Part shown: in pieces, positions 17,004-25,500 of the stretch | How the letters are laid out: each line of letters begins with the position of its first letter | How positions within the stretch are numbered: position 1 is the stretch's first letter | DNA from: Phycisphaerales bacterium | Lineage (GTDB): Bacteria; Planctomycetota; Phycisphaerae; Phycisphaerales; UBA1924 | DNA length: 64,000 nt | Reading direction: 5' to 3' | NCBI GenBank assembly: GCA_020850415.1 | Contig: JADZER010000060.1 | Coordinates: forward strand, 62,001-126,000 | Notes under the pieces: model-generated | The model's database searches: none | Seen by the model: only the letters and a program-made list of their open reading frames with translations | What the model was told of the DNA's origin: nothing | Program-made: the position numbers and the translations under genes

Positions 17004-18086
17004 TCATTCCCGGCGGGGCGGGTGCACGATGGTCAGCCGCCCGGCGAGCCCGCTCGACACGGATACCCCCCCGGTCTCATCCACAAACACCGCCTCAACA
17101 CCCCGCAGCGACTCTACCACCGCCATGCCTCGCTCCACGCCCAGGATCATCAGTGCCGTGGAGAGGGCGTCGGCCAGCGTTGCATCCGCACAGACCACCG
17201 ACACCGCCCGCACCCCCCGCGACGGCCTTCCCGTCCTCGGGTCCAGCACATGGTGATAGCGGACCCCGCCGACCTCGAAGTACCGCTCGTAGTCGCCCGT
17301 GGTCGAAACCCCAGAGTCGGTCAGCTCGAGTGTCGCGAAGATGTCATCCGCCCGCCCCCGTGGGTCGCGGATGCCGACCCACCAAGGTCGCCCGGCGATT
17401 CCGGCCCCCGGCCCGGCGGGTCTGGCCCCGCCGACCACGATCTGCCCCCCGGCCGACACGAGGTAGGACTCGATCCCCGCTCCCCGAAGGGCGTCGGCGG
17501 CTCGGTCCAGTGCGTACCCCTTGGCGATCCCCCCCAGGCCGATCAACATCCCCGCCTGCGGCAGGTACACGGTCCCCGCGTCGTTGTCGATCACCACCTT
17601 GCGGTAGTCGATCAGGCTGATCCGGGAGGCGATTTCCCCGTCGGTCGGGACCCGCGGCTGTGCGGCCTTGAAGTCCCATAGCCCCCACATCGCCGCCCAG
17701 GTCAGGTCAAACGCCCCGTCGGTCAACACGCCTATCTCGACCGCGCGGGCGATCACCTCTCTGAGTTCGTCGGGCACCGCCACGGGCTCGATCCCGGCGG
17801 CCCTGTTCACCCCGGAGAGCGGCGAGGTGTCCTTCCACTCGCTCATCTCGGCGTCCACGCGCCGGAAGGTCTCGAACACGATCCGGGCCGCGTCCTCGAT
17901 CCGGTCGGCGGGGGCCTCGACCGTGATCGGGGTCGCCATGATCTCCTCGGTGCGGGAGATGAAGGGCGCGGGATCGGTCGCCACGGGGGCGTTGGGGGGG
18001 TGCCTCCGCGGCCAGACCGCGCGCCCGAGGCCGGCGCCGACGAGGAGCCCGACCGCCAATGCCGCGATGAGCCGCCCACGCCTCAA
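17004..18086 (-). CDS. apbE: FAD:protein FMN transferase (flavinyltransferase)
   Basis: ApbE attaches FMN through a phosphoester to Thr/Ser in RnfG and RnfD. About 360 residues if the TTG at 18086 is the start; this TTG overlaps the preceding stop (TTGA) and gives an N-terminal membrane anchor ('LIAALAVGLLVGAGLGRAVW') placing the enzyme on the outer face. Motifs are 'EMSEWKDTSPLSGVNRAAG', 'GLGGIAKGYALDRAAD', 'YLVSAGGQIVVGG', 'HHVLDPRTGRPSRGVRAVSV' and 'ATLADALSTALMILG', the last two holding metal and FAD ligands. It is the last gene of the kor-rnf operon, which fits its job of maturing the Rnf flavoproteins. Confidence 0.93.
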   Translation of the reverse strand: MRRGRLIAALAVGLLVGAGLGRAVWPRRHPPNAPVATDPAPFISRTEEIMATPITVEAPADRIEDAARIVFETFRRVDAEMSEWKDTSPLSGVNRAAGIEPVAVPDELREVIARAVEIGVLTDGAFDLTWAAMWGLWDFKAAQPRVPTDGEIASRISLIDYRKVVIDNDAGTVYLPQAGMLIGLGGIAKGYALDRAADALRGAGIESYLVSAGGQIVVGGARPAGPGAGIAGRPWWVGIRDPRGRADDIFATLELTDSGVSTTGDYERYFEVGGVRYHHVLDPRTGRPSRGVRAVSVVCADATLADALSTALMILGVERGMAVVESLRGVEAVFVDETGGVSVSSGLAGRLTIVHPPRRE

Positions 18087-18280
18087 GAACCGGGCCCGCC
18101 GCTGTGCCGCCGCTCGTACGCGTCGATGTCGTCCGGGAGCGAGCATTTGCCCGCGGGGGCGCGGTCGCGCATGCCGGCGTCGAGGCGTGCGGCGAGGCGC
18201 TGCCAGAGCAGCCACCCGACGGTGAGGGCCGCCATCGCCACGCCTCCGACCAGGATCTGCGTCCAGTCGATCACGCCCAC
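18083..18280 (-). CDS. Small single-pass membrane protein in the rnf operon
   Basis: 65 residues: a membrane helix ('ILVGGVAMAALTVGWLLW') followed by a charged tail with one Cys ('APAGKCSLPDDIDAYERRH'). It lies 3 bases after rnfA and overlaps apbE. In position and size it recalls NqrM, the small assembly factor of the related Na+-NQR complex, but it lacks the cysteine pattern of that family. A role in assembling or maturing Rnf is inferred from position only. Confidence 0.7.
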   Translation of the reverse strand: MGVIDWTQILVGGVAMAALTVGWLLWQRLAARLDAGMRDRAPAGKCSLPDDIDAYERRHSGGPGS

Positions 18281-18283
18281 AGC

Positions 18284-18862
18284 CTACGACGCCGAGAACA
18301 TCCCCGCAAACCCCATGAACGCCATCGAGAGGATCCCCGCGATGATCATGCTCAGGGCGGTGCCCTTGATCACGGCCGGGATCGTCGCCAGTTCCAGCTC
18401 CTCGCGCAGCCCGGCCATGAGCACGAGGGCCAGGGTGAACCCGCCGCCGGCGCCGACCGCGAACGCCAGGCCCTGGATGAGGCTGTACTCCTTGCTGGTC
18501 TGCGTGAGCGCCAGGAACAGGATCGCGCAGTTGGTGGTGATGAGCGGGAGGTAGATGCCCAGCGCCCGGAAGAGCACCGGGCTGACCTTCTTGATCAGCA
18601 TCTCCACGAACTGCACCGTCGAGGCGATCACCACGATGAAGCTGATGAGCTTCAGGTACGGCGCGTAGGGGAGGACGAATGTGGTCAGCGCCCACGACGA
18701 GAGCGAGGTGATGACCATCACGAAGGTCGTCGCCATCCCCAGCCGGAACGCCACCTGCAGGCGCCCCGAGACGCCGAAGAACGGGCACAGCCCCAGGAAG
18801 TAGTACAGCGTGAAGTTGTTCACCAGCATCGCGCCGACGAAGATCCAGACCAGGTCGCTCAT
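18284..18862 (-). CDS. rnfA: Rnf electron transport complex subunit RnfA
   Basis: An integral membrane subunit of the ferredoxin:NAD+ oxidoreductase (Rnf), which couples electron flow to Na+ or H+ movement. 192 residues, usual length, with six hydrophobic segments. Recognisable family stretches are 'NNFTLYYFLGLCPFFGVS', 'LGIYLPLITTNCAILFLAL' and 'TALSMIIAGILSMAFMGFAG'; the Cys in 'GLCPF' and 'TTNCA' are those that hold a membrane Fe-S centre between RnfA and RnfE. The ATG at 18862 overlaps the rnfE stop (ATGA). Confidence 0.96.
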   Translation of the reverse strand: MSDLVWIFVGAMLVNNFTLYYFLGLCPFFGVSGRLQVAFRLGMATTFVMVITSLSSWALTTFVLPYAPYLKLISFIVVIASTVQFVEMLIKKVSPVLFRALGIYLPLITTNCAILFLALTQTSKEYSLIQGLAFAVGAGGGFTLALVLMAGLREELELATIPAVIKGTALSMIIAGILSMAFMGFAGMFSAS

Positions 18863-19500
18863 GCCGACGCTCCCGCCCTGCGGGCGAGCTTGCGCTGCTT
18901 CACCCAATTGAACAACAGCAGGATGCCGCCGAGCACCAGGAACCCGCCGGGCGGCAGGACCATGATGACCCACGGCTCGTAGCTCGGGCCGAAAAGGGGC
19001 ACGCCGAAGATCGAGCCCGAGCCGAGGATCTCCCGCGTCGACCCGAGGCACATCAGCGCGATGAAGAACCCCACCGACATCCCCGCCGCGTCGAGCACCG
19101 CGGGCAGCGGCGGGTTCCGCCCCGCGAACGCCTCCTGCCGGCCCAGGATGATGCAGTTCACCACGATCAGCGCGATGAACGCCCCCAGCTCCTTGTGCAC
19201 CGCGGGCACGAGCGCCTCGAGCACCATGTCCGCGATCGTCACGAAGGTCGCGATGATGACGATGTAGGTGGTGATCCGCACCTGCTTGGGGATGTACTTC
19301 CGCAGCGCCGACACCAGGAAGCACGACCCGATGAGCACAAAGGCCGTCGCCGCCCCCATCGCCACGGCGTTGACCGCCGAGTTGGTCACCGCCAGCGTCG
19401 GGCACATCCCCAGCACCTGGACGAACACGGGGTTCTCTTTCCAGATGCCCTTGGTGAACTCGTCGTACATCTTCTCGGGCGTCATCTTCGGGGTGCTCAC
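18859..19500 (-). CDS. rnfE: Rnf complex subunit RnfE
   Basis: An integral membrane partner of RnfA. 213 residues from a GTG at 19500 that overlaps the rnfG stop. It has six membrane segments with the family marks 'NPVFVQVLGMCPTLAVTNSA' and 'IALIVVNCIILGRQEAFA', whose two Cys complement those of RnfA in binding an intramembrane Fe-S cluster. The tail after the last helix is short and basic ('VKQRKLARRAGASA'). Its position between rnfG and rnfA is the usual order C-D-G-E-A seen in the bacterial rnf operons with RnfB at the other side. Confidence 0.96.
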   Translation of the reverse strand: MSTPKMTPEKMYDEFTKGIWKENPVFVQVLGMCPTLAVTNSAVNAVAMGAATAFVLIGSCFLVSALRKYIPKQVRITTYIVIIATFVTIADMVLEALVPAVHKELGAFIALIVVNCIILGRQEAFAGRNPPLPAVLDAAGMSVGFFIALMCLGSTREILGSGSIFGVPLFGPSYEPWVIMVLPPGGFLVLGGILLLFNWVKQRKLARRAGASA

Positions 19501-20198
19501 GGACGGCCCCCCTCTCGGGCGCCGGGCTGCGCGGCCGGGGCCGGCGCGGGCGGCTCCTCGCCCGCCGGCGGCAGGCTGCCCAGCCAGAACGCGTTGCCCT
19601 CGTTGATGATCCTGGCGACCGCCTTGGACGAGATCGTCGCCCCCGTGATCGCGTCCACCTCGAACGGCTGGTCCCGCCCGTCCTTGACCACCGTGATCTC
19701 CGGCTCGACAGCAAGGTCGTTGAAGTTGGCCACGAACGAGTCGCTCTTGAAGATCTTGTCGCCCAGCCCGGGCGTCTCCCGGCTGGCGAGGATCCGCATC
19801 CCGATCACACGCTTGGTCGCCGGGTCGTAGCCGTAGAGCAATTGGATCTCGTCCTGGAACCCCGCCCCGGCGTTCCGGACGGCGTAACCGCGGAAGTTCC
19901 CCTCGTCGTCGTACCCGCCGTAGATCACCGGGTCGGTGGTCTTCTCATCGGGGCTGATCGGCACGAGCACCCCGGCACGGAGCGCCAGATACGACACCGC
20001 ACTCGAGCCGGGCACGACCTCCAGCACCGCCGCCTGCAGGGCCTTGGCCTTGTTGGCCGCGATAATCGGCGTCGTGACCTGGTACGCCCAGCTCAGCAGG
20101 AACCCCGAGAGCATCCCGGACAGCGCCAGCGTCGCCGTCAGGCGCACGCCGCTCGGCTCGTTGCCGCGCCCCTTGATGGTCAGTTCGACCTCACTCAT
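19497..20198 (-). CDS. rnfG: Rnf complex subunit RnfG (covalent FMN)
   Basis: A membrane-anchored flavoprotein with a periplasmic FMN domain. 233 residues. The N-terminal helix is 'LTATLALSGMLSGFLLSWAY'. The FMN-binding domain has 'ETPGLGDKI' and the flavinylation motif 'DAITGATISSKAV', in which the Thr of GAT should carry FMN, attached by the ApbE encoded in this operon. A Pro/Ala-rich tail follows. The ATG at 20198 overlaps the rnfD stop by eight bases. Confidence 0.95.
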   Translation of the reverse strand: MSEVELTIKGRGNEPSGVRLTATLALSGMLSGFLLSWAYQVTTPIIAANKAKALQAAVLEVVPGSSAVSYLALRAGVLVPISPDEKTTDPVIYGGYDDEGNFRGYAVRNAGAGFQDEIQLLYGYDPATKRVIGMRILASRETPGLGDKIFKSDSFVANFNDLAVEPEITVVKDGRDQPFEVDAITGATISSKAVARIINEGNAFWLGSLPPAGEEPPAPAPAAQPGAREGGRP

Positions 20199-21213
20199 GC
20201 TCGATCGCCCCCCGCCCGAAGGGTCGCGGCTGGGTCACACGCTCGATCAGCGGCGTCGCCGCGTTCATCAGCAGGATCGCGTACATCACACCCTCCGGCA
20301 GCCCGCCCCACAGCCGGATCAGGACCACGATCACGCCGATCCCCGCCCCGAACGCCCACGCCCCCCGCGGCGTCACCGGGCTGGTCACCGGGTCGGTCGC
20401 CATGTACACCGCGCCGAACAGCAGCCCGCCGCTGGTCAGCATCGCCCACGGCGCAGGGAACTTCTCGGTGTTGAACGCCCAGACGACCGTGCTGAACACC
20501 GTCACCGAGAGAAGGATCGCCGCCGGGATCCGCCAGTCGAACGCCCGCCGGACCGCCATCACAACGCCGCAAAGCAGGATGACGATCGCGCAGGTCTCGC
20601 CGAGCGACCCGGCCGTGTTGCCCAGCAGCAGGTCTGTCAGCGGCGTGGTCTGGTGCTCGAACTTCATCAGGCCCAGGGGTGTCGCGGTCGCCACCGCGTC
20701 GGGCGTGGCCTGCATGAACGGCGCCGCGAAGTTCGACGCCCGGACCGTGAAAAAGCCCCCGATGTCCCCCTGCGCCGACCAGGTGGTGATCGCGCCGGGG
20801 AACGCAGCCTGCAGGAACGCCCGCCCGACCAGCGCCGGGTTGAACATGTTCTGCCCCAGCCCGCCGAACGCCAGCTTGCCCAGGCAGATCCCGGCCGCCC
20901 CGCCCAGGAACGCCATCCACAGCGGGAAGCCCGGCGGCAGGCAGAGGGCGAGGACGATGCCGGTCAGGATCGCGCTGCCGTCCTTGAGGGTCCGGCCGCG
21001 GGGCCTGGCCGGCCCGAGCAGCCACTCGGCCCCGGCCGCCCCGGCCGTCGTGGCGAGCATTACGAAAATCGCGCTGATCCCGAAGAAGTAGACCGCCGCG
21101 AGGATCACCGGCCCCATGCCGATGATCACCTCGGTCATCAGCCTCGGCGTGGTGATGCCCCGCCGCAGAAACGGCGCCGACTGCAGCAACAGACGCGGAT
21201 CGCCAGCCATCAT
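20191..21213 (-). CDS. rnfD: Rnf complex subunit RnfD (covalent FMN)
   Basis: A polytopic membrane flavoprotein. 340 residues, about nine membrane segments, with the family regions 'GKLAFGGLGQNMFNPALVGRAFL' and 'YMATDPVTSPVTPRGAW'. The usual FMN-attachment motif S/T-G-A-T-P-L appears here as 'ATATPLGLM'; the acceptor Thr is kept but the preceding Gly is changed. It starts at the ATG at 21213, overlapping the rnfC stop (ATGA). Electrons are expected to pass from RnfC through RnfD/RnfG and the RnfA/E centre. Confidence 0.95.
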   Translation of the reverse strand: MMAGDPRLLLQSAPFLRRGITTPRLMTEVIIGMGPVILAAVYFFGISAIFVMLATTAGAAGAEWLLGPARPRGRTLKDGSAILTGIVLALCLPPGFPLWMAFLGGAAGICLGKLAFGGLGQNMFNPALVGRAFLQAAFPGAITTWSAQGDIGGFFTVRASNFAAPFMQATPDAVATATPLGLMKFEHQTTPLTDLLLGNTAGSLGETCAIVILLCGVVMAVRRAFDWRIPAAILLSVTVFSTVVWAFNTEKFPAPWAMLTSGGLLFGAVYMATDPVTSPVTPRGAWAFGAGIGVIVVLIRLWGGLPEGVMYAILLMNAATPLIERVTQPRPFGRGAIEHE

Positions 21214-22544
21214 CCTTGCTTGGCCTTTCGCTGACGGATCGTGAGCTTCGCAGCCCGGATCAGGTGCACGATCGGGACGCTGGAGGGGCAAGTGTATGTG
21301 CACGCCCCGCACTCCATGCAGTCCATGACGAACGCCCCCTCGAGCTCCTCGTAGCGCCCGGCCCTCGCCAGCCGCGCGAGCCGCGAGGGGTTCAGGAAGT
21401 TCCCGCACGCCTCCAGGCACGACCCGCACCGCACGCACGCGTACTCGGTCGGGTGGTTGACCATGTTGTCGGTGAACGCCAGCAGACCGCTCGTCCCCTT
21501 CACCACCGGCGCGTCCAGCGTCGCCAGCGGCATCCCCATCATCGGCCCGCCCATGACCACCTGGCGGGTATCCCGGTTGATCCCGCAGTGACGCAGCACA
21601 TCCCGGATCGGTGTGCCGATCGGCACGATCAGGTTCGCCGGCCGGTCAACCCCCGGACCCGCCACCGTCAGCGCCCGCTCGATCAGCGGCTGCCCGCGGT
21701 CGAACCAGTCCGTCAGGCACGCCATCGTCGCGACATTGTTGACGACCACGCCGATATCCAGCGGCAGGTGCCCCGCCGGCACCTCCTCGTTGAACACCGC
21801 CTTGATCAGCATCTTCTCCGCGCCCTGCGGGTACTTCACTGCCAGCGGCGCGACGGTGATCTTCGAGCCCGCCGGCAGGTGGGCCCGCAGCGAGTCGATC
21901 CCGTCGGGCTTGTTCATCTCGACGCCGATCCACGCGCCCCTGGCCCCCAGCTTTTCGGCCAGGATCGACACCCCCCGCACGACCTCCGCCGGGCGCTCGA
22001 CCATCACCCGGTGGTCGCAGGTCAGGTACGGCTCGCACTCGCACCCGTTGATCACCAGCCGTTCGCACGCCTTGCCCTCGGGCAGCTTGTACTTCACATG
22101 GCTGGGGAACGCCGCCCCGCCGAGCCCGACCAGCCCCGCCCGCTGCACGCTCGCGGCGAACTCGTCCACGCCCATCGCGAAGGGGTCCACCGGGTCGCGC
22201 TCACGGAACTGCTGCGAGGAATAGGGGTCCGCCTCGATCTGGATCGCCGGGACCAGCTGCCCGTTGCCCTGCCGGTGAGGCCCCACATCCACCACCCGCC
22301 CCGTCACCGGGCTGTGCAGGCTCGTCGAGACGAACCCGCCCGGCTCGGCGATCAGTTGCCCGCGCGTGACCTTCTCCCCCGCCCGCACCACCGCCCTGCA
22401 CGGCGCCCCGATGTGCTGACCCAGCGGCAGCACATACCGCCCCACGAACGGCATCCGCTCGAGCGGCAGGTGCTCGGTCTCCTCCTTGTGCTCCAGCGGG
22501 TGCACGCCGTGCCGGAAGCTCTTTCGGTTGGGGAGCGACGACAC
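21210..22544 (-). CDS. rnfC: Rnf complex subunit RnfC (NADH site)
   Basis: A cytoplasmic subunit that carries the NAD(H) and FMN site of Rnf. 444 residues from a GTG at 22544 that follows the previous stop directly (TAAGTG). It shows the N-terminal barrel-sandwich region ('LPLGQHIGAPCRAVVRAGEKV'), the nucleotide-binding 'GLVGLGGAAFPSHVKYKLP' and two C-terminal [4Fe-4S] motifs: 'CVRCGSCLEAC' and 'CMECGACTYTCPS'. It lacks the long repetitive tail of some RsxC proteins. Confidence 0.96.
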   Translation of the reverse strand: MSSLPNRKSFRHGVHPLEHKEETEHLPLERMPFVGRYVLPLGQHIGAPCRAVVRAGEKVTRGQLIAEPGGFVSTSLHSPVTGRVVDVGPHRQGNGQLVPAIQIEADPYSSQQFRERDPVDPFAMGVDEFAASVQRAGLVGLGGAAFPSHVKYKLPEGKACERLVINGCECEPYLTCDHRVMVERPAEVVRGVSILAEKLGARGAWIGVEMNKPDGIDSLRAHLPAGSKITVAPLAVKYPQGAEKMLIKAVFNEEVPAGHLPLDIGVVVNNVATMACLTDWFDRGQPLIERALTVAGPGVDRPANLIVPIGTPIRDVLRHCGINRDTRQVVMGGPMMGMPLATLDAPVVKGTSGLLAFTDNMVNHPTEYACVRCGSCLEACGNFLNPSRLARLARAGRYEELEGAFVMDCMECGACTYTCPSSVPIVHLIRAAKLTIRQRKAKQG

Positions 22545-25500
22545 TTAGGCACGCTCCCCGCCGTACCCGGCGATCGCCATCAGGCGGCTGGTGATGTTGT
22601 CGGTCGTCTCGAGCGCGAACTGGGACCGCAGTTGGGCGAGCTGCGCCTCGTGCTGGGCCTTGAGCGCCGCGACCTCGGCCTGCCGTGCGCCCGCCACGCT
22701 CTGCTCGATTTCCTGGCGCACCTTCTCGGTGAAGGGCGTGACCTCACCGGCCAGCTCTTGGAGCGTCCGCCACAGCCGGGCCCGGTCGGCGCCGTCGCGT
22801 GCAAGCGTTGTCCCGACGGCGAACCGGGACTTCCCGCCCTCGGCCCCGAGCTCGACGAACGGCGTCTTGCTCGCCCTCGCCTCCGCGTCCAGATCCAGGT
22901 ACTCGGACATCGCGACCGGGTTGTTCGCCTCGCGCCCCATGGGCGTGAGCTGCTCGGCGAACCGCGCCTCGCTGGCCGCCCAGTGCGCCGGCGTGATCGC
23001 CGCGCCGTGCTCGCCGTACACCCACTTGTCCCGGGGCGACGGGTTCATCGAGATGTCGATGCACGAACCGAACACCCCCGCCCCCGCCGGGTCGAAGGTC
23101 GCCAGGGGCCAGGCCCGCGACGCAACGGCCAGGGCCGCCTGCTCGAACAGCCCCGCGACGCCGAACCCGTGCCGCTCCGGGCTCGGGGCGTGCACATGCA
23201 CCAGCGCCGGTCCGGCCGTCGCCAGCGCCCGCTCGACGCTCGCGGCGAAGTGCGCCGCGTGCGCCACCGAGCACTGCGTCACGAACGCCTTCCGCGACAG
23301 CATCGCCAGGAGCGCGATGTCGTACCGCTGCGCCGGCGGGTAGCTGCCCATCGAGTCCAGGCTCAGCGCCCCGTCCGCCTTGCCGCCGATGTCGCTCAGC
23401 ACCACCGCCTTGATCGGCAGCCCGCTCTCGAACAGCCACACGAGCTGGCTCAGCCCGCGAGCGCCGAGCGACTGCCCGTCGCCGACGAGCACCATCGGCG
23501 GCACGAGCTCGCGCTCGTCGGCCGTGAGGTCCGCGTAGGTGAGACCCGCCAGCCGCGCCGCCGCGTGCGGGGCCTCGTTCGGCCGGTCGATCTCCAGCCG
23601 CGCCAGCCGGATCAGCCGGAACCCGTCGATCACCTCGCGCAGGTAGCCCTCAAGCACGCCCCGCGCCAGGCCCCCCGCCTCGCCCGCGGCGTCGATCGCC
23701 ACCGGCGAGAGGAACGGGTTGTACGGGTAGGCGCCCGCCCAGGCCGCGACCGACCCGGCCGCGAGCGTGAGCCCGACCCGGGCCCGGCCGAGCCCCAGCG
23801 GCCCGCGTGTGAGCTTCCACTCCAGGTCGGCCAAGCCCCTGGCCGCGTCGACCAGCCGCGCGAGCAGCTCGCCGTCCACATGCCCGTTGACGATCGCCGA
23901 GTCGATCTTCGACGAGAGCGCGCCGAGCTCGACATCGCCCCGACCGAGCGTCTCGAGCCCCGCCGAGAGCGCCTCGAGGTCCGCCGTCGGCAGCGCCGCC
24001 GCGAGCTGCTTCTGGATCCGTTCGCTCAGCTTGCCCCGCAGCCCGTTGATCATCCCCACCAGCCTCTGCGTCCGCGGCTGGTAGTGGAACTCCGCGACCG
24101 CCAGCACCTGGCGCAGCGCCAGCTTTGCCCCCGACCCCGCCTCGGCCCCGTCGCCCGGCGCCATCGCGTGCAGGCAGTGCCGGCTGAGCATCATCGCCGC
24201 GAGCGGGCCGATGCGGTCGTCCTTGCGCACCCGCTCGATGATCTCTCCCGGGGTGTCCGGTAGCGACTGCCACAGCGCCCACCCCTTGCGGGCCCGCTCG
24301 ACCGCCTCGGGCGTGCGGGGCTTAAGCGCGATGCCGTGCCCCGCGCCCCGGGCCCCGATCAGCTCCGGGCACTTGCACGCGTCGGGGTTCACCGCCAGCG
24401 ACAGGAGCGCCCCCGTCCCCGGCGCCGCGTGCTCGGCGTCGCGGAAGAACAGATCCGTCACCGCGATCGGCAGCCCGCCGATCTGCGCCTTCACCGCCTC
24501 GAACGCCGCGCCGACCGCCGACGCCCGCGTCGCATCCAGCTTCGCCGCGATATCGCCGATCGTCGCGCCGAACAGCTCGCCCGCGGTGGTGGGGGGGTTC
24601 TCGCCCATCGCCAGCTTCGCCGCCCGCTTGACCATCTGCCCGATGACCGGGCGCAGGGCGTCGGCCTGGGCCCCGGCCCGCGTCGCCATGTCCAGCCCCG
24701 CCTCGAGCAGCGACTTGGGCGTGATCGCCAGCGCCGCCACCGACCCGTCCGGGCAGCTCGTCCACAGCGCCGGCGAGCCGTCGCACCCGCCGGGCACGAA
24801 CACGGGCAGCAGCCTGCAAGCCTGCCCTGCGTCGCGGAACACGCTCGACAGCGCCGGCGTCGAGCCCAACGCGCAGGCCGGCTCGCCCACCAGCTCGTCG
24901 AGCTCACCGCTCTTGTAGAACACCCCCGCGTGATCCCAGAACCGAGGCAGGCTCGCCAGCCCACCAGTCCGCGCCATCGCCATCACCTCCGCCGGAGGCG
25001 CAACCTCACCGCGCGCCGCACCGCGCCGAGCACCGGGCGTCGGGCTCGCGTCGAGCGCCGACTCCCCCTCGCCCCGGCTGACCCCTTCGAACCCGCCGGC
25101 GAACGCGTCCAGCAGCCGCTCACGCTCGCCCTCGGCCAGCTCGCCGAGCATCTCCGCCCGACGCGAGCGCACCTGCGCTGCGCCCGGCGTCTCCACCCCC
25201 AGCCGGATCAGCAGCGCGTGCAGCGCCCCCCCCAGCAGCCGCTCCCGGCGCACACCGGCGTCCGGTCCCTCGGGCAGCACGAGTTCGACCGCGTGCGCCT
25301 TGGCCTCGCGGGGCGCCCCCGCGCCCGCGTCGGCGAGCACCACCAGATCGGCCGCCACATCGTCGCCCGGGTCCGTGAAGGGCTCGGTCGAGAAGCTCAC
25401 CCGATCGGTGACCACCTCCCCGGCCCGCTGCCAGCTGATGCCCGGGCGCGAACGCACGAACAGCCCCGGCTTGGACCCAGCCAGCCCGAACGCCAGCGTC

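Noticed and set aside
18083-18280. Small rnf-operon protein as NqrM
   Set aside because: The size and position fit, but the multi-Cys motif of NqrM is absent, so only a neutral description is given.
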